The notes beneath the pieces are model-generated. The model was not told the origin of the DNA, did no database searches, and was given only the letters and a program-made list of their open reading frames with translations. A DNA stretch of 64,000 nucleotides, from assembly GCF_033473495.1 (NCBI RefSeq), contig NC_088935.1:2604001-2668000 (forward strand), written 5' to 3'. This document shows positions 20,721 through 32,039 of the stretch, piece by piece; position 1 is the stretch's first letter, and each line of letters opens with the position of its first letter. Origin of the DNA: Cercospora beticola. Lineage: Eukaryota > Ascomycota > Dothideomycetes > Mycosphaerellales > Mycosphaerellaceae. The position numbers and the translations under genes were made by a program.

Positions 20721-21534
20721 TCAACCCTCCACTTCTTTGACTCCTGCATCGTCGGTTACGAGCTTCGCGTCATTGAAATCATCGGAGGTGGGAAGTTCTA
20801 CGTGAACGTTACTCGCCACGGCCACTTTGAACGTGAGGCCTTTTCCTCTAAGGTCGAGAACATGTCCTCCTGCTGATCGGTCCTGCTTGATGAAATGGAG
20901 ATGCTCGCCGGCGACTCCGAAACCCTGCCAGTTACGCGGAGTCCGAAAGCCGATGCTGTGCATGGTATCAGCAGGAGATAAGCATGTTTTCGCGGGTACT
21001 GTGCTCACATTGTGCCTTCAACATTCTCGTACTCTTCGACTGACTGCTTCTTGCCAAGCTCGGAAAGTGGCTGCCCCTTATACCTGGTGCGACAGCCATG
21101 AGCAAGATGCAATATTAGTGTTCGTGTGAATAAACTCACTCCTGGCCCCTCACAGTCCTACATTTCAGGTAGTCGAAATGCCCGTCGATGCGATAAGTCA
21201 TGAATAGATTCGCCGCATGATCGTTGAAGCTGTTCAACGCATTTTCGATACCGTCTTTGTCCTTGAAATCTACTGAACTTGTCTGTTCGGGTACGAAGTG
21301 TGTGCTGACTGCGAAAGGGATTCGGTCCGTATCGTCCGCTTCTCTTGTTTGACCGCCGGCTTGGAGTTGATATATCTTGCCGTCGAGGAACATGAGCTCG
21401 CCTTGCATGCGTGCAAAAGTGCCCAGGCCTTGGTTGCCCTTGCTAGCGAGCTTAGTTGCAGTGATGCCTGTCTCGCTGACGCCGTCCATCAAGGCATTGA
21501 GCAGACTGTACTGGTATATGTGATTTTTCTCCAT
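20721..21534 (-). CDS. alsD: Alpha-acetolactate decarboxylase
   Basis: complement(join(20721..20955,21009..21083,21140..21534)), 234 aa, introns of 53 and 56 nt. It would convert 2-acetolactate to (R)-acetoin plus CO2. Family marks in order: MEKNHIYQYSLLNALMDGV, GLGTFARMQGELMFLDGKIY, IPFAVSTHF, YRIDGHFDYLKCRTVRGQ, GTIIGFRTPRNWQGFGVAGE, HLHFIKQDRSAGGHVLD. The zinc ligands are predicted as His175, His177 and His188; this spacing (+2, +11) matches the bacterial enzyme as I recall it. The length is near the bacterial 235-260 aa. No signal peptide, so cytosolic. It sits tail-to-tail with the acetolactate synthase, the preceding enzyme of the pathway. A further upstream mini-exon cannot be excluded, but the start matches the family N-terminus. 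Confidence 0.9.
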
Positions 21535-22121
21535 GACTGTGGCTGACCTGTGTTCTTAGATGCTCGGGATTATGAGAATCAGAAAATGTCAATTGCACTG
21601 TGCTCACGAAGATAAATGGCGCGTCATTGCAGCGGTGTTGCAGCAGCAAAAGCCGTGACCAACGTCATAGGCAGAACCTGCACGGTTGGGGCATTGGAGA
21701 ACACAGATTACACGCAAACCAGGTTTTGCGTCCATATAAGCAGAAACTCCTGGATGCAATGATGGGCTGAGTCTACAGGAGCGAGTGCTCATTGTTGAGA
21801 AACATGAACAGACACACTGCAGCCAGAAAAGGTGACGATTTGCGCGCTCTGCCGGATGTGGGAAGCTGATCAGCCAACGAGGCCGAATCTCTGTCGCGCT
21901 AAATGCTCATTCATAGTAAGCATTACAAGCAGAAAATTGAATGTGAACTCGTGATGGATGTCTTTGGATCGAGAGATTTGTCTTTGACCTTCGTGAAGAA
22001 AGAGCGGGTCTGCTTCGGATTCGGATTTCAGCAGTTCGCTTAAACTTTTGCCAAACTTCCTGACGTTTGGTCTACCGACAACATTGGCGTCCATTTGCGT
22101 GCCACGACCACCACACGCATC
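21535..22121. promoter_or_regulatory. Divergent promoter, acetolactate decarboxylase / RRP43
   Basis: 587 bp between head-to-head starts. Nothing else is readable in it; minus-strand open frames here are short and not spliceable into the decarboxylase with clear support. Confidence 0.45.
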
Positions 22122-23120
22122 ATGGCGGACACAGCAGAGGCCGCTCCCGGTCTGACATTCCCAAGAGACACATTCGCCAGCTTGGCGCCGAAGCCTTTCC
22201 TGCTCTCACATCTCAAGCTACCCACACCGACACGACCGAGTGGAAGGTCGCCCGAGCAATTTCGCAAGCCTACAATCAATACCGGATCGCTGTCGCACAG
22301 CAACGGCAGTGCAGTCATTCGTGTTGGAGATACCGCAGTGGTATGCGGTGTACGGGCCGAGGTCCTTCTTGCTTCCGACATTCCCAATCCGCCCGGCGAT
22401 GATGTTGACGAGAATGAGATTATTGAGCATCTAGGCCTGATTGTCCCGAATCTGGAACTCAGCACTGGTTGTTCTCCAGCACATTTGCCAGGAAATGCAC
22501 CAGGCTCCGTTGCGCAATCGCTGTCTTATCGCATTTCGTCCCTCTTGAACGACTCCGGCGCCATAAATCTGAACGACCTTCGCATTGACTACGTGCAGCC
22601 AGCCAGCGACGACGACACGATAGATGAGGCCGGCAAAACGGTGACCAAGGCATTCTGGACGCTGTACGTGGACATATTGTGCCTGGCCTTGGACGGTAAT
22701 GCACTTGACGCTGCTTGGTTGGCTGTCTCTGCTGCGTTGAAAGACACTCAGCTGCCGACTGCACGCTGGGATCCAGACAGGGAGTGCGTGATCTGCTCGC
22801 CATTATCTTCCGATGCACGCTCTCTTCGACTTCATGCTCTGCCCTCAATCAGTACTTTTGGGGTTTTCACTACAGCTTCACCACTCAAGGCTTCGAGCAA
22901 TGCACAGACGTGGCTACTTGCCGACCCTGACGCATTCGAGGAGCAAAATTGCAATCAGTTCATGACTGTTGTGACTCAGGGATCCGACGGAGATGGCCAG
23001 CTCATCGCGAAGCTGGAGAGTAGTGGCGGGAGACAGGTTGATCGGCAGACTGTGCAGACGGCATTGCAACTCGCGGGGGCGCAATCTCAGGCAATCAGGA
23101 CCATCATCCTTGGAGGCTGA
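22122..23120 (+). CDS. RRP43: Exosome core subunit Rrp43 (RNase PH-like)
   Basis: Intronless, 332 aa. It is a non-catalytic RNase PH-fold subunit of the nine-membered exosome ring, acting in nuclear and cytoplasmic 3' RNA processing. Matching segments are LAPKPFLLSHL (about 26-36), RPSGRSPEQFRKPTI, GSAVIRVGDTAVVCGVRAEV (first strand pair of the PH domain), LDGNALDAAWLAVSAALKDTQLP (second half of the PH domain) and a C-terminal strand/helix ending in AIRTIILGG. Phosphate-binding and catalytic residues of active RNase PH enzymes are not apparent, as usual for Rrp43. The start is the ATG of MADTAEAAPGLTFPRD. Confidence 0.88.
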   Translation: MADTAEAAPGLTFPRDTFASLAPKPFLLSHLKLPTPTRPSGRSPEQFRKPTINTGSLSHSNGSAVIRVGDTAVVCGVRAEVLLASDIPNPPGDDVDENEIIEHLGLIVPNLELSTGCSPAHLPGNAPGSVAQSLSYRISSLLNDSGAINLNDLRIDYVQPASDDDTIDEAGKTVTKAFWTLYVDILCLALDGNALDAAWLAVSAALKDTQLPTARWDPDRECVICSPLSSDARSLRLHALPSISTFGVFTTASPLKASSNAQTWLLADPDAFEEQNCNQFMTVVTQGSDGDGQLIAKLESSGGRQVDRQTVQTALQLAGAQSQAIRTIILGG

Positions 23121-24929
23121 GAGAAGTTTGTGGGCATCTTGTTCTGGGTAGCGCGGTTTTGCTGGACCAAAAGCATCAACGCTGCTACTGCCATCGGAGT
23201 TTCTAGAGACATACCCCACATATCTCGAGCCCTGCGCGCTCGTCGCCCATTCACATGACGATGGCGGGCGAAGAGATGTTTGTTGAGGATTGCTTGCAGC
23301 GGCACGAGAATGGAACGCACGCAGAGTGCAAGCGACACGGCAACCTGAAGCATACCTATGCCAGACTTTGGCTCAATATGCAGATTGCTCGAAGCGATTG
23401 CCAGCGCACCGTATAGAGCGGGCACAAGTGCCGGGCGTGGAGAAATTTGGCGGCATGAACGAGTCCGAGATTGCAGCGCGCACACCTTCAACAGAAGCAT
23501 AAAAGTCCTCTTCCGCCTGTCTCCGGGTGCATTGGATCAAGCGGTTACGGGACTGGACGATCCGCTGTTGCCAATAAATGCCCATCGCCGCTTGCCCTCT
23601 GCCTCAAGTTGCGGCCGACGAAGTAGCACTCATAGTACCGTGAATGGAGACCAACAGCAGCGCTGCCGAATTACTTTGGAGTCCTCTCGGGTCGAGACAT
23701 TCGGTCTAACTATGCGCCGAACCATTGAACGAATTTCGAATGCATCGATATGTCCCAATGCCCGATCTTGAGCCGTGGGTCGCAACATGTGGCATGCGTA
23801 AGTTGTGTGACAGCGAACGGCTCGCGTTCTGGTCGTTAAGGCTGAAACGGTAGCAAGCAGCTGGAGCCGATACAGCGTGTCGGTTCGGCACGAAGCTTCT
23901 GCCATGAGCTCTGGGCACACTGACCTCCCTGACAATTGCGTCTCGGATAGCGGAACCAATGCGTACAGGAATGTAACCTGGCAGCTGAGAGTAAGCGTGT
24001 TCACGCCGCATCTTGCCCTTGCCTCTGCATTGGTTGCTTGGTAACAGCCAAAATCTGCAAAGAGACGAGTGCCACGCTTTTGCAGGGATTCACGTTACAC
24101 GACGCCGACACTTTTCATGAGGATCTCCACTGGCGCGTCTCATCTAATCTGGAAGCGAGCCAGATCAAGCAAAGCTGATGAGTCCACTCCGAGATCTATT
24201 CGGGGACCACACAGCATTTCTGCTTTGTATATTCATGTCGCGTAACCACAATCGTGGCGGTTAAGCCTAGGCCGGGCTGCCGATTGCCCCTTCCTCCCAC
24301 GTGCTCAGGTCGCACAGCAAGGGTAACGCATGTTTGACACTGCAGTTCTACTCGTCTCACCAAACCATCAACGGCATTTCCTTGGATACCAGAATGCCTT
24401 GACTGGTGCCACTGACAGTAGCCTGCGCGCCTTGGACGCCCAAGCTACGAATGTCCAAAAGACGTTTGCTGCGGTCAATTATGCACGCACAAGCAGCCAT
24501 TCCGTTCGCCAAGTTTGCTGTTAAAGGAGATTTGGTCTTCCCAATGCAGTTCCACCTGCATTGTAGCCCTCGATTTTTCCGCGACATAAGAGCACAATGC
24601 GCGTTACACACGATCAGAACGTTCCACGCGATACTGGGACTCAAGGATTACCGGTCGACAAGCAGCGAGTGCCCGCCAATACCCACACCTACCGCTCAAG
24701 AGGCCTGGTCGTGCATTTGCTCTAGCCTGTGACAACCGACTATGGCGCCGTGGCATACGCGAAGGCGTGCCGTGACGTCCTTGCCACAATCATAAATGCA
24801 GCTCTTCTCAACCACTGGTGCCGTCTTTCTTACTATCTGCCACTTTCTTCACGAAGCCTCCTCCACTTCTGAGATAGCATATCTGACGAGCTGATCATCG
24901 GCACACATCAGTAGTGTCAAGTCTCCCTC
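23121..24929. other. 1.8-kb gene-free stretch
   Basis: Between RRP43 and the pathogen-related-like gene. Open frames reach about 137 codons but overlap each other on both strands and show no domain, no signal peptide and no consistent splice pairs. No tRNA-like B box or repeat was seen. Confidence 0.45.
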
Positions 24930-26950
24930 ATGGCGACCGAAGACATCAAGCCTACCTCTGCGGAGCCCGAAACCCCACAAGAATTGCCCAAGGTTCCCGA
25001 CTATCTTGCTTCGCCAAACGCTGTCTTTGGAGATAAGGGCGTGCAATGGCGTTATGGCCGGGCACCAGACTACTCGAAGACACGCAAAGTGTGGGCTGAA
25101 GGTGAGCAGATGTTCTGGCAGTCTCTTGGATCTCTACACCTGTGATGCCTGTCAACTCGGTGGCGCACAGCATCTGCTTGTTTATGCACGCGACTGGACG
25201 CTCCACGTGGCCACCCTATCCCACCCGCCATGACACGAGCGCCAGACTTCGATGCTTTGGGAACCAAGCAATCACCAGCGCACCCAGACCTACCCTCAGT
25301 CATCCATTGCTCCGGACCCTGGTCCATGACTTTGAATATGCGCGATTTTGATCGTCCATGTCCACTCTGCGTTCATTGTCGGTCAATTGCTCCCGTATCT
25401 GACAATAATGGAACAGGGAAGACGATGAACCACGCTGCCGGCAGTCTCGAGGAAATGGTCGAAAATCTGGTCAAGAATTGGGAGGTCGAAGCATCGTTCA
25501 AGCCACGTCTGTCGGACTGGAGAACCATTGATCACGAGAACTACTCTTTTGCAATGGGAGGAGGGCCACCAATGTAAGACCTGCAGACTCTGATAGCATG
25601 CCTGATATTCTAATCACCGTGGAATCTAGGTCAGCAGAGCACATGATCAAGGTTCGTGTCACAAACAGCGAATGCTCGGTCCCATGAACTGACACAGTGG
25701 TCTGCAGGTTGGCACGTACAACGGAATTATTGCACCGAATGAATACTACAGTCCGGAGAACTCGGACTTTGCTTCAAGTCACAAGACTTTCAAACGTATG
25801 ATGCCCACCTTTGCGTGGGAGGTACTGGAAGTGTACAGCGGTCCACCGAGGGTTTCATTTCGATGGAGACACTGGGGAACGATGAAGAGTGGTAAGCAGA
25901 GGCTACAGAGTAATATTTCGAAAGATTGAGCTCCATCTAACTTGTGCACAGACTATGTGGGCTTTAACGAGTGAGTCCGCGTTCCCTCTATCGCGTCTCC
26001 TAACGTTGCTTTGGCACTCAGTACTGACACCTACTAGCAAGGGGGAAAAGGTTACAGCAAAGGCCCATGGCGGCATCATTGACATCGAAGGCGTCACTAT
26101 CGCGGAAGTCGACGACAAAGTGCGTCTTCGAGCTATTCAGACTTGGATGGATCCTCTTGAGATGTTTCGCCAAATTGCGCCCCAAGGAATCGTCAACAAG
26201 CAGACGATGAATCGCAAAGTGGATATGGAGACCGCGCTGGACGTAGACGCGGATAGCGCAGCAGTCAAGCAGACCGCGGACTCAGCAACGAATGGCAACT
26301 CCGACGTCACACAGCAGCCCGCCTCTATCTCTGCCGAGAAGTCGGGGCATGCAGAGGGTAGCCAGGACGATGGAAGCAATGGTGTCTACATGGGACAGAC
26401 AGACCAATCTTCGACAAAGACGCAGCAAATGCCTTCCAGACCTCTCACAGTTGGGCTCACTGACACATCACTGGAGCAAGCCAACTCCAACGCGAAGAGT
26501 ATCGTCGACAGCGCCGCCACGCAAGGCGAAGACAGAAAGCTCGAGAAGCCTGAATCGAATGCTCAAGCCGAAACCGAAGTTATCCCTCCCTCAGAGTGGC
26601 CAAACACAAAGTCGGCTCCAACTACAAGCCAGGCCGAAGAGGAGCAAGTTCCACGTTCAATCTACTCATCGTCCATCACAGGGCGCGAAGAGGATGTGGT
26701 CATTGCGGCCAAGCGTGGCAAAGTCGAAGATGAGTCAAAGGTCACCGGCACATATGACGACGTCGACAAACACTTGGAAGGCTCGGCTGAGCAAGTGCAC
26801 CCTCACCCCAAGGACACGGAGAAGAAGGTCGGGCCGGAGGCTGGTGAAGCTGTGGCGGCTGGATCGGAGACCGAAGAGACCAGACTGACACATGAGGAGA
26901 TGAGCAAGATGACTCCGGGTGAGTGTCCGTTCTTGATGAATCGGGAGTGA
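24930..26950 (+). CDS. Pathogen-related (SnoaL-like) protein with disordered C-terminal tail
   Basis: join(24930..25101,25417..25573,25630..25651,25708..25891,25952..25970,26038..26950), 488 aa, with exons as short as 19 and 22 nt. The N-terminal 240 residues match the fungal relatives of barley pathogen-related protein (SnoaL/NTF2-like fold): YLASPNAVFGDKGVQWRYG, MNHAAGSLEEMVENLVKNWE, IAPNEYYSPENSDFASSHKT, RMMPTFAWEVLEVYSGPPRV, FRWRHWGTMKSDYVGFNDKG, DPLEMFRQIAPQG. The biochemical role of the family is not established. The C-terminal half (about 255-475) is disordered, Glu/Ser/Thr/Gln-rich, and ends with EEMSKMTPGECPFLMNRE, a short hydrophobic/Cys tail that may be conserved. Intron 1 is 315 nt, far longer than its neighbours. 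No secretion signal. Confidence 0.82.
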
Positions 26951-28903
26951 GGAACTCGCGCCGTTGAGCCGCGTGGAGGAACAGGTCTGGTACTTGGGTT
27001 TGATCAGTGCTGTTGCGTTATGACCAATTTGTGATTTGCGCTCGCGTTCGCGTGATTTGTACGATAGTTTTGCTATTCTACCAATTTGCCTGAATAAACT
27101 GTTGCTGCTCGATGTCATCTCAAGACGCAGGTATGCTTATCATATGTATCTCGTCTTTGCCTGCCCCCGACTGAGATGCGAACAAAGGAAGAGGAATTTG
27201 TGAATGCAGCAACGAGGTCTTCGACTTGACTCACACATGCTCACAAATGGCGCGGCGCAATGCTGACGTGACTTGTCTCTACCATCGCTCGCCCGGTCTG
27301 TGTGGGCGCAGACGGATGGCACTTCTGTATTGGTAGGTAGCACGTTCTGCTGTTTCACGGATGAAGATCACGTCTGGTCACCTGAATTGCAAGAAACCCT
27401 GCCGCCTGCGGCACAAAACCGCTCAGCCAATGATTGGTCGCTGAGCTGTGCTGACCTTTTCTTGACGGATGTTGCACTCCAGGCAGCAGACGGCAAATCT
27501 CTGACAAGTGTCCAGTCGATCAAGTCATCGGCCATGTTTGGGCTTTGCCACCACTACTAACTACAGCGTCGGCTGTCGGGCGTGGACGGTGGTGGTGTGC
27601 CTAGACGAAAGGTCCGAGAAAGTGGCCGCCCCGGATTCGGATCGTGGCTCCGTGGGCAGAATTGTGAATCCGCAGCGCAGCGCACAGCCCAGCCTGCTAC
27701 GCGCGAATGACATGGGAGGATCGTGTCTTGTTTGGCGGCCGTGTCTCCGTCGCATGCGGTGCTCTGTGTTTCGTGCTCCGGTACAGTATCAGTACCACCA
27801 CACAGGCTTGGCAGAAAAGTGCATGGAAGTGACATCGCGATGAGACACAGCGACGAGAGGGGCATCTACAGGACGTAGGGCCGGGAGTCGCGCTGTGTTG
27901 GGGCGAGATGTGCTGTCAATCACACGAGGCGCCGCTGCTGGGATGCGTGAGAGGAGAGAGCTCATCATGCGCGCGGCAGAGCTTGCACCGCACACATGGC
28001 GAGACAGCTCCCGCCACGGCCTCGCAGTGATGGCATCTGTGGCATGAGCCATGGTGAGCGATGCGAGACACGGCTGCTATTCACATCATCGCTCCAGCTG
28101 TGACGATGAGGCGAAGTCGCGTGGGCGGGTGTGGCGAGGCGGGCCAGAGGCGAGAGGTGTCTGGTCTTGGTGCTGGGCGCGTCGCCGGAAGTGGCCGAAG
28201 GCAAAGTATGACTGTGCTCCCCTCCTGCCACACGCCGCCTGCGCCTGCGCCTGCGCCGTCCCTGCCCTGTTGGTTGGTTGGCCTTGCCTTGCCTGCCTGC
28301 TGCATCTCTGCGCTTGCTCACTCACTCACGACTCGACTCTGCTCAGCTCACTCGCACCTTCCTTCTTCCCCCATCACCACACCACCTCCAGGCAGAATGG
28401 CCCCCAACACCACCGCGATCGCCGCCACCTCGCTTCTCTCTTTGTAGGCTGTCGTTGCAGCCTCCGACGTGCGACGTGCCGACTTCGATGCGTGGCGAGG
28501 TCCACCGCTGCTTGCGACTTGCCGCCTATTCTTTGTAGTCATACTGCCCACTCGCCACAAGAGTCATTCCTCTTGCTCTCTACTCTACCCTTCACACTCA
28601 TAATACGTGGTCTCCGCCGCCACCGCCCTTGTACCACCGACCACCTCTCCCCTCCGACACCTCCAACCCTCCTCCGGCCAGCAAGGACGGACCGCCGACG
28701 CCGCATACCACTGCGACGCTATCCTGAGCCTGCCTCCACAACACAACCGAAGACATCGACTCCCTCCTAGCCACCCCACTCATCTCCCCGACTTTGGTGG
28801 CCGACTAAGCACAACGCTTCAACCCAGCCTCGACGGCACCGGAGCGAAGCTGGCTTAGCCGCCGCGAATCCCATCACTCATACTGAACCACACGAGAGAC
28901 GAA

Positions 28904-28999
28904 ATGATTTATTACCTGATTACCGAGAAGCGTCCAGTCACCAGCTCAGTCACGTCCAAGTTTATCATCGATTCCACTGTCCAGGGCTCAAAGTGCTAG
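28904..28999 (+). promoter_or_regulatory. Upstream ORF (31 codons) in the cyclin leader
   Basis: ATG at 28904, TAG at 28997-28999; begins MIYYLITEKRP and ends FIIDSTVQGSKC. It lies 290 bp upstream of the Pcl5-like start codon in the likely 5' leader. That it is transcribed is inferred from position only. Confidence 0.35.
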
Positions 29000-29190
29000 G
29001 CACCACCGCCACCACGACACTCGCGCACTGTATCTTTTATCATACATTGCGCTTCACACCCATACTTACGAGGAACGATTGAACCTACTGGACAACCTGA
29101 GCTGGTCGACTGGACCGCTGATCTGAGATCGATTCCGTGCAGCGTACGCTAGGAATCAGCTCACCACTTCGATACGCCTGCATCCATTAC

Positions 29191-29214
29191 ATGTCAGCGC
29201 GCGTCGACAACTAG
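29191..29214 (+). promoter_or_regulatory. Upstream ORF (7 codons) in the cyclin leader
   Basis: ATG at 29191 encoding MSARVDN then TAG, 75 bp before the main start codon. Short leader ORFs this close to a start usually reduce or condition translation; the effect here is inference. Confidence 0.35.
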
Positions 29215-29289
29215 CATTGGGAGGCGTAACGGTTTCTTGAAAATTACGGATAGCATAACATTGGACACATTTTCCTTATTCGACCCATA

Positions 29290-31458
29290 ATGAGCACGGA
29301 AGTCGACTTCAGTAGCTCGAATGGGCATGGACCTGAAGCGGGCCATTATGGACCATACGAGCCGTCGATAACATCTTCGGCCTCATCTCAGAGCTCTGTC
29401 TTCTCCGACGCTGTCTCTGCTTCCAGCTCTATCGCTACCTCCATATCCGACGACTTCCGCAGTAGTCAGGAGGAGTCCGGAGAGCGGGACCGAGTGTGTG
29501 GTCAAACACATTCACAATTCCAGCACCACGATCATCCGCGGAACGATGGTCATCTCGCGCTGGCGGATTTGATCAAGTCTAACGACCAGTGCCCATCGTA
29601 CGCGGATGTCACCTCGGTGCCTCCTACCCATCAGCCAAATCCACGGCGATGTTCACCATCCAGGAGCTCCAGGCCTCCACCACTTGTCAGGCAACGCGAT
29701 CGAAAGGTCAACTTTGTCGACAACCTCGTTGGTAAGCAGCTTATGTCAAACTCTCGGTCATGATTGAACCCACGCTAAGGCTTCTGCAAAGACTCTGCTA
29801 CACAAATGGTAGAAGTCATCTGGCCCCTGTCTGTTGTCCCATGCCGTGCTGAGGCCGGTGGACGTGGCGTCTTGCCACTGCGGACTTATATTGAAGAGAC
29901 ACTGAAGAGATCTCGCACCAGCTATTCGACTCTCCAGGTCGCGCTCTACTATCTTGTCCTGATACGCCCCCACGTACCAGAGACTGACTTTACCATGGAG
30001 CAGACCGTGGACTGTCCAGCTGAGCGTGCGCTGATGTGCGGTCGCCGCATGTTCCTCGCTGCATTGATCCTTGCATCGAAGTACTTGCAGGATCGGAATT
30101 ATTCCGCCAAAGCCTGGAGTAAGATGTCTGGGCTCCGGGTCAGCGAGATCAACGCAAACGAGCGAAACTTTCTCAGCAAGATCGATTGGAAACTCCACAT
30201 TCCAAAACCTGCTTTCGAGAAATGGCAGGAGATCGTGCTCAAGTATTCGCCAAATTCGCCCTCATCGCCGGGCTGGGATGCACTCTCTGGCAACTCGACA
30301 TGGAAGCGCATCATTCCTTCGCTTACAGCTGACCTTGACAAGCTGCCGACGCCGGACGAGATCATGGTCGCTGAACATGAAAGAACTTCGTACTTTGACC
30401 TCACGTCACCGGCAACGCCCACCCCGGTGTCGTCAAAGGACGGACTGAGACTACCACGAATTGCCTCCACGTCTCAAGACTCTACACCCACACCAGCGAC
30501 TGTCCTGCCTCGATTCCTGGAGCCGAGCCCCAATGTGATCCCACCCACACCAGCCTTGGCTCGCATGGCACCTCTGCCTACTCCGGCTATGACACCACAA
30601 TCAGCCGCTTCAAGCACTCCTGCAGCGAGCGCTTGCGGCTCTCGTCAGTCATCCATGGCTTCTGCAATGGCACTCGCACAACAGAAGAGTATCAACAGAT
30701 GTGTGATGGATGCACCAGAATTCGAGTTCCGACACGCACATCGGCCCACCAGACGACCATCGATCATGAGCATGGGCTCGAGCTCATATGGCTCCAGCCC
30801 CGAATCTCTCATGTCCGATTACTCTCGGTCATCACGCTCATCTTCGGTCTCTTCGGTATCAACAGTTTCGACAGCTTCGTCTTTGGCGCCACGGGCCTGC
30901 TTGGCTCGACAGGCGACATGCCGAAATGCTGGACTGTTGCCATCAAAACCCATCAGAGATGAGCAAGCCGGGACCGTGATGAAGCCCATTGTCATTGACG
31001 ATGATGTGGAAATGGTCTCGAGCCCGATCATGGCAGACTTCTCCGTCAGCGAGAAGGTCCTTCACGCGCCACACCGACACAGTCGTGGCGCGAAGAACTC
31101 TGCTCAGGTTGGATCTGCTCCTGCAACGGACAAATCCAAGAAGCGAGTGCGCTCCCAAGGCCACCGTCGCTCCGAGCTGCAAGAAGAAGTCCGCTACCTG
31201 CTCGAGGAATCGATGAACGATGACGAGATGGATCTGGATGACCGAGTGTCACTAGCACCAGCTTCGGAGCATGTAAACAGCATGCTAAGCCGCGGCCCTT
31301 CGGTCGTGTCTTTCCGAAACATGCAACCTCCCGCATCTCTGGGAGGTTGGGACTATGGGAGAATCCCAGTCCAGAAGAACGACGGCAAGAAGCGTACTTG
31401 CTGCTCCGTTCGCGCCATGTCTATATCTCCTGTACCTTTGTATGGCGAGGTTGCATAA
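29290..31458 (+). CDS. PCL5: Pcl5-type (Pho85) cyclin
   Basis: join(29290..29731,29792..31458), 702 aa, one 60-nt intron. The Ser-rich N-terminus (residues 20-60) is followed by KVNFVDNLVD and SATQMVEVIWPLS, which open the cyclin box (about 140-270: RTYIEETLKRSRTSYSTLQV, LCGR-like MCGRRMFLAALILASKYLQD, NYSAKAWSKMSGLRVSEIN, NFLSKIDWKLHI). This is the Pho80/Pcl-type cyclin fold; in yeast, Pcl5 directs the Pho85 kinase to destabilise Gcn4. The long C-terminal half is disordered with TPxP-rich stretches and Ser clusters, typical of filamentous-fungal members. A Clg1/Pcl-like role is the alternative. The intron interrupts the first cyclin-box helix region. Confidence 0.85.
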
Positions 31459-32039
31459 GTAGTTGCAGCATCCTCGTTGAGCTCACCGCTTGTAGTAGTA
31501 GGAGCTGGAGAGCCGCATTTCTGTGGTCACGAACAGGACACGAGAGGCGTTTCTATGGGGAGGGAGATGTGTGCGTGTGTGTAGTTGACGATGTGAAGAT
31601 AATCCACAAAGTGACAAATGTTCAAATTTGTTCATATTACCATTTTCCAATGTTCAGTCTGTGGCGGTTGTTAAAGCTGACATGATGCTCGGTGGTTCGT
31701 TAAACATAAGGTTCGTGCGTGCTCACTCGTGTCTCACAGATAGCGGGTTGCAACACAGCGGTCCTCTTCCTGAGACCAGAGAGCGAATTGAGCACTTCTT
31801 TGACGAGTACTTATGGCAATGGCACTCGTGTTTCTGGTAGAATTCGGTGGCACGATCCTGTTCGAAGCCACCTCAGCGAGCGGTGAAGCCTCGGTGGATC
31901 TAGAGAAAGGTCTTGCAGAAAGATATTCGCATGCGAGGTTTCTCATTGAAAACAATTATCTGAAGTGTCGCATGGCAGCTATCCGCTCTGAACAGCACAT
32001 TGGCCTTGCAACTTTCTCATCCGCTCACAGCATCTTTGC
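31459..32039. other. Convergent 3' intergenic region, cyclin / MSH5
   Basis: 581 bp between two tail-to-tail genes. It should contain both 3' UTRs and polyadenylation sites. A short T/G-rich stretch lies at 31560-31650. No gene was seen. Confidence 0.5.

Larger units (their letters stand above)
26951..29289. promoter_or_regulatory. 2.3-kb upstream/leader region of the Pcl5-like cyclin gene
   Basis: Gene-free apart from short frames. 28230-28310 is low-complexity (CTGCGC and TTGGTTGG/CTGCCTGC runs). 28320-28860 is pyrimidine-rich, as often seen around fungal transcription starts, so a long 5' leader is likely. A GAGTCAT element (28561-28567), one base short of a GCN4/CpcA-type site, and two small upstream ORFs (listed separately) lie in it. 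Confidence 0.45.

Noticed and set aside
24141..24240. CTGATGAG sequence resembling a hammerhead ribozyme or C/D snoRNA box
   Set aside because: The downstream GAAA and stem needed for a hammerhead, and a matching D box for a snoRNA, are absent.
28051..28770. 239-codon plus-strand frame upstream of the cyclin
   Set aside because: Low-complexity, Pro/Arg/Cys-rich translation of a GC-repetitive leader; better explained as leader sequence.
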